Source of the DNA: Sphaerisporangium melleum
Lineage (GTDB): Bacteria; Actinomycetota; Actinomycetes; Streptosporangiales; Streptosporangiaceae
Assembly: GCF_014646695.1 (NCBI RefSeq)
Contig: NZ_BMNT01000019.1
Coordinates: 59,175-118,986, forward strand
Reading direction: 5' to 3'
DNA: 59,812 bases
Shown here: positions 1 through 8,197 of the stretch, in pieces
Layout of the letters: every line of letters begins with the position of its first letter
How positions within the stretch are numbered: the stretch's first letter is position 1
Position numbers and translations under genes: made by a program
The notes under the pieces: generated by a model
Databases searched by the model: none
What the model was told of the DNA's origin: nothing
What the model saw: the letters and a program-made list of their open reading frames with translations, nothing else

Positions 1-1
1 C

Positions 2-214
2 GCGGAGGTCCGTGCGGCGGTGGAGCCGCTCGCCCCGGGGATGGCGGTCCACGTCCGCATCGACGACATCGCCCTCCCCGGCGACGAGCAGCCCGCCGCG
101 GGCGACTCGTCGCAGGCCACCGCCCCGGAGTCCGCTCGCGAGGAACGGCCGTCCGGGCCGCGCGGAGCGGGTGGTGCCCGGGAAGGCGGCCACGACACGG
201 AGGCGGACGGGTGA
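2..214 (+). CDS. Asp23/Gls24 family protein, C-terminal part
   Basis: This is the C-terminal 70 residues of a protein whose start lies before the window. The visible start reads AEVRAAVEPLAPGMAVHVRIDDI, which resembles the last beta strand and helix of Asp23/Gls24 envelope-stress proteins. It is followed by a disordered Pro/Ala/Gly/Glu-rich tail. It is the first visible gene of an operon whose next members are a small membrane protein and a second Asp23-like protein, which supports the call. Family members are surface or membrane-associated and link to alkaline or envelope stress. Exact role unknown. Confidence 0.5.
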   Translation, partial: AEVRAAVEPLAPGMAVHVRIDDIALPGDEQPAAGDSSQATAPESAREERPSGPRGAGGAREGGHDTEADG

Positions 215-281
215 CCGGCGGCGAGCGGCGCCGCCGTACCAGACGGACGCCGCCGCCGCTCGACAGTGGAAGGTGAACGAG

Positions 282-473
282 ATGGATGAGAACCGTTTGT
301 GGCCGGCGATCGGCCTGCTGTTCGGCGCCGCCCTCGGCTTCGCCGTGATGCTCGGTGGCCTCACGGCCTTCCTCGTCGTGCTGGTGCTCGGCGTGGTGGG
401 CTTCCTGGTCGGCCGGGCGCTGACCGGCAGCCTCGACATGAGCGGCATGTTCGGCGGCCGGAGACGTACGTGA
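282..473 (+). CDS. Small two-helix membrane protein of the Asp23 operon
   Basis: A 63-aa protein starting at ATG 282, with a GGAAGG ribosome binding site 8 nt upstream. It has two hydrophobic segments (about residues 7-24 and 26-46) followed by GGRRRT. The size, topology and position between two Asp23-like genes match the small DUF2273-like membrane proteins found in such operons. It probably sits in the cytoplasmic membrane and helps anchor Asp23 proteins (inference). Its stop overlaps the GTG start of the next gene, so the two are translationally coupled. Confidence 0.6.
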   Translation: MDENRLWPAIGLLFGAALGFAVMLGGLTAFLVVLVLGVVGFLVGRALTGSLDMSGMFGGRRRT

Positions 474-913
474 ACCGCGAACCGGCCCCTCCGGCGCCCC
501 CGGGCGCGGGCTCGACCACCGCACCGGCCGAGCACCGCCCCGGAACGTCCGCGCCGCCTGAGTCGCGCGGGCACACCGGCATCTCCGACCGGGTGTTGGA
601 ACAGATCGCGGCCCGGGCCGTCCAGGAGGTCGGGCAGGTCGGCGGGGCCAGGCCGCGGATGCTGGGCGTGCCGCTCGGCCGGGAGGCCGAGGGGACGGCT
701 CCCCGGGTCAGCGGGCACGTCGAAGGACGGATGGCGATCCTGCGGGTGACCCTGTCGGTCGTCTACCCCGCGCCGATCCGGCAGATCGTGCACCGGGTAC
801 GCGAGCACGTCACCGCCCGGGTCGGGGAGCTGACCGGCCTGGAGGCGCGGCAGGTGGACATCGACGTCAGCCGCCTGATCCACCCGGCCGAGGAGGAGAG
901 GCGGGTCCGATGA
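470..913 (+). CDS. Asp23/Gls24 family envelope stress response protein
   Basis: A 147-aa protein with start GTG 470 inside the GTGA overlap with the upstream gene. Residues 1-40 are Pro/Ala-rich and disordered. The rest has the Asp23 pattern: ISDRVLEQIAARAVQEV, a central GRMAILRVTLSVVYP strand, a helix containing IVHRVREHVTARV, and a final VDIDVSRL strand. Asp23 proteins form membrane-associated assemblies in Gram-positives and are induced by alkaline or cell-wall stress. Its stop overlaps the next start by ATGA. Confidence 0.75.
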   Translation: MNREPAPPAPPGAGSTTAPAEHRPGTSAPPESRGHTGISDRVLEQIAARAVQEVGQVGGARPRMLGVPLGREAEGTAPRVSGHVEGRMAILRVTLSVVYPAPIRQIVHRVREHVTARVGELTGLEARQVDIDVSRLIHPAEEERRVR

Positions 914-1803
914 CCACTCCCGGCCCCGGCGAACACGGCCCGCAGGACAGGCCGGCCACCACTCCCGGCACCGGCGAACCCGCCCCGCGGCACCGACCGG
1001 TCACCGCGTCCGGCCCCGGCTCACAGGACAGGCCGACACCCCCTTCCGGAACCGGCGAACCCGGCCCGGAGGTGACTGCGGCGAGCACTCCCGGCCCGGG
1101 CGAGCGCGTTCCGGAGACATCTGCGATGACCGCTCCCGGCGAGCCCGCCGTACCCGGCCCCGAGGCGGGACCGGCGGGCCCCGTCCAGCCCGCAGAGTGG
1201 GGCGGCCCGGACGTCCCGGACCGGAACGCCCGGGTGGCGCCCAGGCCGCGCAGGCAACGGAAGGCGGCCTCCCGGACGTTCCGGTCGAACCGCACGGTCC
1301 CCGCGACCATCGTCGCGCTCGTCGTCCTGGCGGCGGCCATCGTGACCCTGGTCGGGGCGGTGGCCGCCGCCGTCCGGGCACGCGCGACGATGCCCGCGTT
1401 GTCATGGCTGGCGCCGCTCGGCCGGGCCCGCTGGGACGACCCGGCGACGCTCGCCACCTCGGCGGCCAGCCTGCTGCTCGGCCTCGTCCTGCTGACCACC
1501 GCGCTGAAGCCGGGACGGGCCCGGCTGATCCCGCTGGCCTCGGACGACCCGCAGACGGTCACCGGGATCACCCGGTCCGGCCTGCGCCGGCACCTGGCCG
1601 CCGTCGCGGCGGCCGTGAACGGCGTCTCGCGCGCCCATGTGCGACTGCGCCGCCGCGGGGCCGCGGTGACGGTGGCGACCCCGCTGCGCGACCCGGGAGA
1701 GCTCTCGGGGCAGGTCGGCCAGGCCGTCGAGGAACATCTCGCCGAACTGCGCCCTCTGCGGCCTATGCGGGTCAAGGTCGCCGTCCGGCGGAAGGGAGAG
1801 TGA
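910..1803 (+). CDS. DUF6286-like membrane protein with repetitive Pro/Gly-rich N-terminus
   Basis: A 297-aa protein starting at ATG 910 in an ATGA overlap. Residues 1-115 are low-complexity, with degenerate copies of a TPGPGE..P..RP unit. A basic stretch (PRPRRQRKAASRTFRSNRT) follows, then two membrane segments (about 136-160 and 186-205). The C-terminal soluble domain (about 215-297) resembles the alpha/beta domain of DUF6286 and Asp23-associated proteins. It is probably a membrane component of the Asp23 complex. The family name is from memory and tentative. Confidence 0.55.
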   Translation: MTTPGPGEHGPQDRPATTPGTGEPAPRHRPVTASGPGSQDRPTPPSGTGEPGPEVTAASTPGPGERVPETSAMTAPGEPAVPGPEAGPAGPVQPAEWGGPDVPDRNARVAPRPRRQRKAASRTFRSNRTVPATIVALVVLAAAIVTLVGAVAAAVRARATMPALSWLAPLGRARWDDPATLATSAASLLLGLVLLTTALKPGRARLIPLASDDPQTVTGITRSGLRRHLAAVAAAVNGVSRAHVRLRRRGAAVTVATPLRDPGELSGQVGQAVEEHLAELRPLRPMRVKVAVRRKGE

Positions 1804-1806
1804 ACG

Positions 1807-2406
1807 GTGAGCCGCTGGAACGCCCGCGACACCCATCTCGCCCGGATCAACCGCACCTGGCTGGCGATCATCGGGCTGATCCTGATCGCGGCCGGCGCCG
1901 CGGCACTGGCCAAGGGCCTCGGACTGCTCGGGCGGAGCACCGAGCCGGTGGTCTCCGCGCCGGTCGCCGGCTTCGCGACCGGCAACGCGTGGTTCTGGCC
2001 GGCGCTCGCCGTCCTCGCGCTGGTGATCGGGCTGCTGGCCCTGCGCTGGCTGTTCACGCAGGTCCGCCGGAGCGGCATCCGGCATCTGGACCTGGAGACC
2101 GACCCCGGCCACGGCGTCACGCACCTGTCGGCCCGGGCCACCGCCGAGGCGTTCGTGGACGACGTGGAGCACGCCCTGCACGACGAGCACGCGACGCGCG
2201 GCCCGGCCCGCGAACGGGTGCGGGCTCGGCTGAGCGGCGACCCGGCCGCGCCCCGCCTCGCCTTGGCCGTCGTCCTGCCCGACGAGTCCGACCCGGCAGC
2301 CGCCCGGCGGGGCATCCAGAACGCGGTGGCCCGGCTGCGCCGGTCGCTGGAGACCGACAAGCTGCCGGCCACCGTCCGCATGCACACCGTCCGCACCCAC
2401 CACTGA
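1807..2406 (+). CDS. Alkaline-shock membrane anchor (AmaP)-like protein
   Basis: A 199-aa protein with start GTG 1807, three bases after the previous stop. It has two transmembrane segments (about residues 15-35 and 60-78), then a soluble domain with the layout of AmaP and Asp23-associated anchors. AmaP anchors Asp23 to the membrane in Firmicutes, and in actinomycetes a similar protein closes this operon, as here. The role is inferred from operon structure and topology rather than from a diagnostic motif. Confidence 0.55.
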   Translation: MSRWNARDTHLARINRTWLAIIGLILIAAGAAALAKGLGLLGRSTEPVVSAPVAGFATGNAWFWPALAVLALVIGLLALRWLFTQVRRSGIRHLDLETDPGHGVTHLSARATAEAFVDDVEHALHDEHATRGPARERVRARLSGDPAAPRLALAVVLPDESDPAAARRGIQNAVARLRRSLETDKLPATVRMHTVRTHH

Positions 2407-2570
2407 CCGGCAACCGAACCGCTCCACGATCCGCCCCGGCGGCCCGCATGGTCCCGGCGGCCCGCCCGCGCGGCCCGGCCCTACGGCACCGGCGAAGACC
2501 AAGGCATGGACCGCGGGACCCGGTCCGGCCACACCACAAGCCCGCTCAAGATCGGCACAACGGAGGCCTC

Positions 2571-3026
2571 ATGAGTGCGCACACCCATCAGATGACCAGG
2601 ACACCGCTGCAGACCGCGGCGTTCGTTCTCGGCATCATCTTCCTCGTGGTCGGCGTCCTGGGGTTCGTCCCCGGCATCACCACCGGCTACGGCGCCATGA
2701 AGTTCGCCGGGCACACCTCCGGCGCCCATCTGTTCGGGCTGTTCCAGGTATCGGTGCTGCACAACCTCGTCCACCTGGCGTACGGGGTCGCGGGCCTCGC
2801 GATGGCCCGCACCTGGGAGGGTGCCCGCAAGTACCTCGTCTGGGGCGGTGTGATCTACCTGCTGCTGTGGATCTACGGCCTGATCGTCACCGGCCCGCAC
2901 GCGGCCAACTTCGTCCCGCTGAACACCGCCGACAACTGGCTGCACTTCCTGCTCGGCATCATCATGATCGGCCTAGGAGTGGCCTTCTCCCGCCGCGGCG
3001 CCCCCCGCCGACCCTTCGCCACCTGA
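2571..3026 (+). CDS. DUF4383 domain-containing membrane protein
   Basis: A 151-aa protein, ATG 2571 with GGAGG just upstream. Four hydrophobic helices cover nearly the whole chain (about 15-38, 50-75, 87-106, 120-140). Motifs LFGLFQVSVLHNLVHLAYG and NTADNWLHFLLG are characteristic of DUF4383. The family is a widespread actinobacterial inner-membrane protein of unknown function. The gene stands alone, 165 nt after the Asp23 operon. Confidence 0.8.
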   Translation: MSAHTHQMTRTPLQTAAFVLGIIFLVVGVLGFVPGITTGYGAMKFAGHTSGAHLFGLFQVSVLHNLVHLAYGVAGLAMARTWEGARKYLVWGGVIYLLLWIYGLIVTGPHAANFVPLNTADNWLHFLLGIIMIGLGVAFSRRGAPRRPFAT

Positions 3027-3577
3027 CCCAACAGACTCTGCTCCCCCCGGGACGTGCCCTGGACCTCGGCTGCGGGCCGGGGCGCAACGCGATCTACCTG
3101 GCCTCGCGCGGCTTCGAGGTGGACGCCGTCGACCTCTCCCCTACCGCCGTCAAGTGGGCCGAGCAGCGGGCTCACGAGGCGGGCACGGAGATCCGCTTCC
3201 TGCGCGGCGACGCCTTCGCCCCCGGCCTGGACCTCGGCCGGTACGACCTGGTGTACGACTCCGGCTGCCTGCACCACCTGCCGCCGCACCGCCGGGTGAG
3301 CTATCGCGCCCTGCTCGACCGGGTGCTCGTCCCCGGCGGACACCTCGGCCTGACCTGCTTCGCCGCCGGCCAGGACGGCTCGGAGCTGCCCGACGAGGAG
3401 TTCTACCGCCAGGGCCGCCTGCACGGCGGCCTCGCCTACACACCCGAGGCGCTGCGCTGGATCTTCGCCGATCTCACCGAGGTCGAGACCCGCCCGATGG
3501 AAGAGCAACCCGCCGACTCCCCCCACTTCGGCGTCCCCTTCCTCCTCACCGCCCTCTTCCACCGCCCTTCCCCCTGA
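3023..3577 (+). pseudogene. Class I SAM-dependent methyltransferase, 5'-truncated
   Basis: The frame encodes a TehB/UbiE-like methyltransferase: motif I LDLGCGPGRNAIYLA, then VDAVDLSP, then a YDLVYDSGCLHHL post-I region. The conserved region begins only about 10 residues after the stop of the DUF4383 gene. Between 2990 and 3060 the frame has no ATG, GTG or good TTG start. The only in-frame ATG (2867) lies deep inside the DUF4383 gene and would add unrelated sequence. Relatives usually carry about 30 more N-terminal residues, so this is probably a remnant that lost its 5' end. A CTG start at 3023 or a sequencing frameshift are alternatives. Confidence 0.55.
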
Positions 3578-3664
3578 CCTCAGCGAAGTGGTTCGAGACC
3601 CGCGACGAAGCAGCCGAGCCGACGGAAGACCACCTCGAGCTGACCATGAGGCTCGGACCACGCC

Positions 3665-3708
3665 TGGACCATGAGAGCCCGCACCGCGGTGCGGGCTCTC
3701 ATGGTCCA
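3665..3708. terminator. Perfect 44-bp palindrome, bidirectional terminator
   Basis: Two 22-bp arms (3665-3686 and 3687-3708) are exact reverse complements with no loop bases between them. The palindrome lies between the convergent methyltransferase remnant and the first DUF397 gene. A GC-rich hairpin without a clear U tract is usual for actinomycete terminators. Confidence 0.8.
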
Positions 3709-3716
3709 CTGCTCGG

Positions 3717-3953
3717 TCAGGTCGAGGGCCTACCCGGAAGCGCGCCACTCTTGACGGCACGCAGAAAGTCCGACCAGTCGTCAGACCGGAAGACCAGAAC
3801 CGGTCCGGCCGCGTTCTTGCTATCCCGAACGGCTACGACGTGCGGGAGGCCGCCGGCGACCTCGACGCATTCGCCGCCGTTGTTACCGCTGCGGGAACTT
3901 CTCCGCCACGCGGCCTGCGACAGGTCCGCGGTGGCCGGCTCTGCACGCTCCAT
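3717..3953 (-). CDS. DUF397 domain-containing protein (copy 1)
   Basis: A 78-aa protein with the DUF397 signature: WRRSSRSGNNGGECVEV, then VAVRDSKN and a C-terminal FLRAVKSG. DUF397 proteins are small actinobacterial proteins usually encoded beside an XRE-type DUF5753 regulator and are often linked to development or antibiotic control. No XRE partner is seen within the flanking 3 kb. The next gene is a second copy with the same architecture, so this is a tandem duplication. Confidence 0.8.
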   Translation of the reverse strand: MERAEPATADLSQAAWRRSSRSGNNGGECVEVAGGLPHVVAVRDSKNAAGPVLVFRSDDWSDFLRAVKSGALPGRPST

Positions 3954-4013
3954 TGCCCTGCCGTCTCTTGATCATTTCCTTGCGCTACTCGTGGTGGGAT
4001 CGGCGGCCTGCGC

Positions 4014-4232
4014 CTAGAGCACGCCGCTCTTGACGGCCCCCAGAAACGCCGACCAGACGTCAGACCGGAGCACCAGGACGGGGCCGGCCGCATTCTTGCT
4101 GTCCCTGACGCCGACGACCCCCGGCAGATCGCCTGCGACCTCCACGCAGTTCCCGCCGCTGTTTCCACTGCGCGAACTCTTCTTCCATACGGCCCCGGAG
4201 AGTTCCGGGAAGCTCACGTCTTCTGCGCCCAC
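4014..4232 (-). CDS. DUF397 domain-containing protein (copy 2)
   Basis: A 72-aa protein with WKKSSRSGNSGGNCVEV, VGVRDSKNAAGPVLVLRSD and FLGAVKSG. The start GTG 4232 follows AAGGAGG by about 10 nt and places the Trp-Lys-Lys motif at the same distance from the N-terminus as in copy 1. Copy 1 begins 60 nt downstream of this stop. Both upstream regions contain ATGATCAAG, so the duplication probably included the leader. Function unknown. No XRE regulator is adjacent. Confidence 0.75.
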   Translation of the reverse strand: MGAEDVSFPELSGAVWKKSSRSGNSGGNCVEVAGDLPGVVGVRDSKNAAGPVLVLRSDVWSAFLGAVKSGVL

Positions 4233-4399
4233 AGAGCCGCCGCCTCCTTGATCATGTCCAGCGATCCGCCAGGGCGAAACGCCTGCGCTCGCGTCGTGCC
4301 TTATCCCCAGAACGTTCGAGGACCACGCCCAGGTCCGCCGAGGACCACGGCCGGGTGAGCGCGGAGGTTGAGGCGGTGTGGGTGGGTAGGGGCTTTGGT

Positions 4400-4624
4400 A
4401 TGGACCCACGACTGAATGTCAGGCTGATCGTGGCCTGCGGCGCATTGATCTTCTTCTTGGCGCTCGCCCTCTACGCGGGGATCTGGCAGCACTGGTGGTT
4501 GTTCCTGGCCGCCGTCATCCTCACCATGGCCTCGGTGTCGTACGCGATCGTCGAGGGCGAGTGGTGGAAGAGCACCCACGGCGACGACTCCGTACGCCCC
4601 GGCGCCCCCGACCGCGATCAGTGA
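4400..4624 (+). CDS. Small two-TM membrane protein, unknown function
   Basis: A 74-aa protein with ATG 4400 chosen because AGGGG lies 8 nt upstream. Two hydrophobic helices (about residues 6-28 and 32-49) are followed by an acidic EGEWWKSTHGDD stretch and a charged tail. I do not recognise the family. It lies between the divergent DUF397 pair and the convergent TetR gene, so no operon partner is evident. It could be a spurious ORF, but the hydrophobic pattern and codon bias favour a real gene. Confidence 0.45.
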   Translation: MDPRLNVRLIVACGALIFFLALALYAGIWQHWWLFLAAVILTMASVSYAIVEGEWWKSTHGDDSVRPGAPDRDQ

Positions 4625-4752
4625 GCCAGAACGAGCGATGGCCGACCGGCAGGGCCTTTTCCGGTGCTGGGCGCGGCGAGCCCGAGTCAGCCGTCGCACA
4701 GTGAGTCGGCCGCGGTAAGCGGGTCGGTGAGCCGACGGTCGCGGTGTGCGGG

Positions 4753-5502
4753 TCAGTGGGACAGGCGGTCGAGCCATTCGGTGAGGAGGGCCTGTTCGGC
4801 GGGGGTGAGGCGGGGGTCGCGGTCGGGCAGGGCCGCCTGGAGCGCGACGGCGCGGGCGGCGAGCACCGCGGCCCGGTCGCCGGTCGTACCGTGCCCTTCG
4901 GGGGGCGGCGCGTGCGGGGCAGGGCCGTCGGCGGGTGGGGCTTCCGCGGTGGTGATGGCGGCCAGGACGGCCTCGCGGGTCATGGGGGACAGTTCCGGGT
5001 CGCGTTCCTCGGGGGCGGCGGCGATGAGGGAGAGCGTGACGCCGACGCCGGCGGCGTGCACCACGCGGGCCGCCCGGTCCACCGGAACCTTCAGCCGGCC
5101 GGCGGCCGCGATGCGCTCCACCAGGCCCCGTAGGAGCTTGGACGCCTCGCGCGCGGCGGGGGAGTCGGTGTCCGGGCGCGCGTCGCCGTACATGAGGGTG
5201 TAGAAGGCGGGCTGGGACAGGCCGAACCTCACGTGCAGGTCCCACCCCCGGCGCAGGTCGGTCACCGGGTCGCCGGTTCGCTCCATCGCCACCTTGTCGG
5301 CCAGGTACCGCTCGAAGCCGTGGGCCGCGACGGCGGCCAGCAGTCCGTCCTTGTCGCCGAACAGCCGGTAGAGCGTCGGGGCCTGGACGCCGGCCGCCGC
5401 GCCGACCGCGCGGGTGGAGACCGCTTCACGTCCTCCCTCGGACAACAGGTCGGCTGCGGCGCGCAGCACGCGCTCTCTGGTGCTGGGTGTCTCGACGGCC
5501 AT
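4753..5502 (-). CDS. TetR/AcrR family transcriptional repressor
   Basis: A 249-aa protein. The N-terminal HTH is typical: RERVLRAAADLLSEGG, then STRAVGAAAGVQAPTLYRLFGDKDGLL. The remainder is the variable helical ligand-binding and dimerisation domain. It is divergent from an aldo/keto reductase, and the 117-bp gap contains a 27-bp near-palindrome, the expected arrangement for a repressor controlling itself and its neighbour. The ligand is unknown. No strong Shine-Dalgarno precedes the ATG. Confidence 0.85.
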   Translation of the reverse strand: MAVETPSTRERVLRAAADLLSEGGREAVSTRAVGAAAGVQAPTLYRLFGDKDGLLAAVAAHGFERYLADKVAMERTGDPVTDLRRGWDLHVRFGLSQPAFYTLMYGDARPDTDSPAAREASKLLRGLVERIAAAGRLKVPVDRAARVVHAAGVGVTLSLIAAAPEERDPELSPMTREAVLAAITTAEAPPADGPAPHAPPPEGHGTTGDRAAVLAARAVALQAALPDRDPRLTPAEQALLTEWLDRLSH

Positions 5503-5525
5503 GGAACAACGCTAACAGAACCGGA

Positions 5526-5552
5526 GTAGCGTCGCTAAGTTAGCAGCGCTAC
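5526..5552. promoter_or_regulatory. Candidate TetR operator
   Basis: A 27-bp imperfect palindrome, GTAGCGTCGCTAA-G-TTAGCAGCGCTAC, with 11 of 13 positions matching between arms. It lies between the divergent TetR and aldo/keto reductase genes. Further TTAGC/GCTAA half-sites flank it near 5510 and 5572. The size and position fit a TetR-family operator. Confidence 0.65.
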
Positions 5553-5619
5553 TGTGAAGTCGTTAGCAACGTAACCTCAGCGGCACACCGTCGAATGACA
5601 GAGAACAGGACGAACGTCG

Positions 5620-6636
5620 ATGCGTACCCGAACCCTTGGCAAGACCGGTCCCGCCGTCTCCGAGCTGGGCCTCGGCCTCATGGGCATGTCCGACCTCTAC
5701 GGACCGGCCGACGAGGCCGAGTCGATCGCCACGATCCACGCCGCCCTCGACGCCGGCGTCACCCTGCTGGACACCGGCGACTTCTACGGCATGGGCCACA
5801 ACGAGATGCTGCTGCGCGACGCGCTCGCCGGCCGGCCCGGCGCCCGCGAACAGGCGGTGATCAGCGTGAAGTTCGGCGCCCTGCGCGACCCGGACGGCGG
5901 CTGGTCCGGGTACGACGCCCGGCCGGCCGCCGTCCGGAACTTCCTCGCCTACACTCTGCGCCAGCTCGGCACCGACCACGTGGACGTCTACCGTCCCGCG
6001 CGGCTCGACCCCGCGGTGCCGATCGAGGAGACGGTCGGCGCCATCGCCGAGTTGGTGCAGGCCGGGTATGTCCGCAACATCGGCCTTTCGGAGGTCGGTG
6101 CCGACTCCCTGCGGCGCGCGCACGCCGTCCACCCGATCTCGGACCTGCAGATCGAGTACTCCCTGCTGTCCCGCGGCGTCGAGCAGGAGATCCTGCCGGT
6201 CGCGCGCGAGCTCGGGATCGGGATCACCGCCTACGGCGTGCTGTCGCGGGGCCTGCTCAGCGGGCACTGGCGCCCCGAGCGCGACCTGGCCGCGGGTGAC
6301 TTCCGCTCCCGGAGCCCGCGCTTCGAGGGGGACAACCTGCAGCGCAACCTGGAGCTGGTGGAGGCGCTGCGCCGCATCGCCGAGGACAAGGGCAGCACGG
6401 TGGCGCAGATCGCCGTCGCCTGGGTCGCCGCCCAGGGCGAGGACATCGTCCCGCTCGTCGGCGCCCGCCGCCGCGACCGACTGAGCGAGTCCCTGGCCGC
6501 CGCCGAGCTCACGCTGACCCCGGAGGACCTCGCGGCCATCGAGAACGCGATCCCCGCCGGAGCCGCGGCCGGTGACCGTTACGCCCCCGCGCAGATGAGC
6601 ATGCTCGACAGCGAATCCGGCGCCCCCCGCTCCTGA
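5620..6636 (+). CDS. Aldo/keto reductase
   Basis: A 338-aa AKR starting MRTRTLGKTGPAVSELGLG. It has the DFYGMGHNE segment carrying the catalytic Tyr, and the Lys in VISVKFG. Family members are NADPH-dependent (beta/alpha)8 carbonyl reductases. The strand that usually reads DLYYLHR carries DVYRPAR here, so the usual catalytic His is replaced. This occurs in one AKR subgroup and may change specificity. Probably repressed by the divergent TetR. Confidence 0.85.
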   Translation: MRTRTLGKTGPAVSELGLGLMGMSDLYGPADEAESIATIHAALDAGVTLLDTGDFYGMGHNEMLLRDALAGRPGAREQAVISVKFGALRDPDGGWSGYDARPAAVRNFLAYTLRQLGTDHVDVYRPARLDPAVPIEETVGAIAELVQAGYVRNIGLSEVGADSLRRAHAVHPISDLQIEYSLLSRGVEQEILPVARELGIGITAYGVLSRGLLSGHWRPERDLAAGDFRSRSPRFEGDNLQRNLELVEALRRIAEDKGSTVAQIAVAWVAAQGEDIVPLVGARRRDRLSESLAAAELTLTPEDLAAIENAIPAGAAAGDRYAPAQMSMLDSESGAPRS

Positions 6637-7345
6637 GCCCGTCGCCCTGGTGCTCGAACGGCGCGGCGACCTCGCCGGGTCCCGCGCCGCCGCCCAGGCC
6701 ACGCCGTCTCCCCGGAGCGCCCGTTCGCGCGCCGGTGACCGAACGACTTCGGCGCGGCTCTCGTGGTCCGCAGCGAGGCGGGTGCTGACGGCTCCCGGAG
6801 ACATCTCCGAGCAGAGCGGAGAGCACCTGCGGGAGAAGTCCGGGCACCGGAGATCGGCACGCCGGATCGCCAGGGAAGTGCGGAACCCGTCCCGAAACAT
6901 GAAAGGACCCCGCCGGGCTGCCGGCGGGGTCCTCCCACGTTGCGAACCGGTGTGTGGGTCGCCTCTCGGCGAAACGCTCAACGCGGCTCCAGCCGAACGG
7001 TAGTCCGCGAAGGCAATAGGTGAGGCCCGGGGACACCGAGCACACCGGCCACGAGTCATGTAACGGCGACTCCCCCGGGGTTGTTCCCGCCCGCCGGGAA
7101 ATTTCTTCGCCGCTCTCCGCACCAGGCGACCATCAGGAAATCCCTGCATTTCCGCCCGGAAATTTAACTTTGCCCCGCGTCCCGGCCCTCGGCCACCGAG
7201 CGCGGCGGGGCGAAACTCCACTTCGGGCCACCGCGGAGGAAAGAGCGGCCATGGACCGGATGCGTCGCGACAAGACACGCTATGACCGGCACGAACGGAC
7301 TTGCCGGGCGATGTGCGGGTCTGATGTCGTGGCCTGGGGGTTTCC
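6637..7345. other. Intergenic region with terminator and low-GC repeats
   Basis: 709 bases without a convincing gene. It holds a terminator-like hairpin near 6904 and a lower-GC stretch (7090-7175) with two GGAAATTT motifs upstream of the sulfotransferase. Short ORFs here have poor codon bias and no family resemblance. Confidence 0.6.
6904..6933. terminator. GC-rich hairpin terminator
   Basis: 13-bp perfect arms (6904-6916 and 6921-6933) with a 4-nt GCTG loop, about 270 nt after the aldo/keto reductase stop. No U tract follows. Confidence 0.55.
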
Positions 7346-7999
7346 ATGCTGCGAGTCATCGGAGCCGGTTTCGGCCGGACGGGGACAATGACACTGAAGA
7401 CGGCGCTGGGCATGCTCGGGTTCGCGCCGTGCTACCACTTCACAGAGGTGTTCGCCCATCCCGAACACCTCCCGCACTGGGCGGCGGCGGCCGACGGGCG
7501 GGAGCCGGGCGCCTGGCGGGTGCCGTTGCACGGGTACGCCGCCACCACGGACTGGCCCGGGGTGGTGTTCTGGCGGGAGATGTCCGAGGCGTTCCCGGAC
7601 GCCAAGGTGATCCTGACCATCAGGGATGCCGCCGAATGGTACGAGTCGATGCGCAACACGGTGTTCGCGGCGATCGGCGGGCGGTTCCCCGAGACGGCCG
7701 AGCGCTTCCGCGCCTTCGAGGCCGCCGAGCACCTCGCCGCCTTCCGGGAGGCCGGGCTCATCGGCCGCTCCTTCGCCGGCCGCATCGACGACCGCGACCA
7801 CGTCATCGCCTGCTACGAGCGGCACAACGACGAGGTCCGGCGGACCGTCGCCGCGGACCGGCTGCTCGTCTTCCGTGTGGAGGACGGCTGGGCGCCGCTG
7901 TGCGCCTTCCTCGGCGTCCCGGTCCCCGATCGGTCCTTCCCCAGATCGAACGCTCGCGAGGACTTCCGTTCCACCGTGCTGCGCGCCCCCGCCGGCTGA
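7346..7999 (+). CDS. Sulfotransferase family protein
   Basis: A 217-aa protein. The N-terminal VIGAGFGRTGTMTLKTAL is the 5'-phosphosulfate-binding loop of the sulfotransferase_4 (NodH-like) group. The ILTIRDAAEWYESM segment is the 3'-phosphate-binding region. The family moves sulfate from PAPS to hydroxyl or amino acceptors in the cytoplasm. The substrate is not predictable. The gene is isolated, preceded by a low-GC promoter region and convergent with a CocE-type hydrolase. Confidence 0.75.
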   Translation: MLRVIGAGFGRTGTMTLKTALGMLGFAPCYHFTEVFAHPEHLPHWAAAADGREPGAWRVPLHGYAATTDWPGVVFWREMSEAFPDAKVILTIRDAAEWYESMRNTVFAAIGGRFPETAERFRAFEAAEHLAAFREAGLIGRSFAGRIDDRDHVIACYERHNDEVRRTVAADRLLVFRVEDGWAPLCAFLGVPVPDRSFPRSNAREDFRSTVLRAPAG

Positions 8000-8197
8000 G
8001 ATCCGTCCGCATCTCGCACGCCGTGTTCCTTTTTCGGCCCGAGGACCAACGGGAGAAGACCGTCGCACGAGTGGCGGCGGCGGGTTCGTCCCGGCCGGCC
8101 CGGTGAACTCTCCGGACAAACCGGCTCATCTCACGGACGCACCACCGAGGTGGAACGACCGCTCGTCCGCCGCGTGCGGGAGGGCCGGGCGCCGCTG

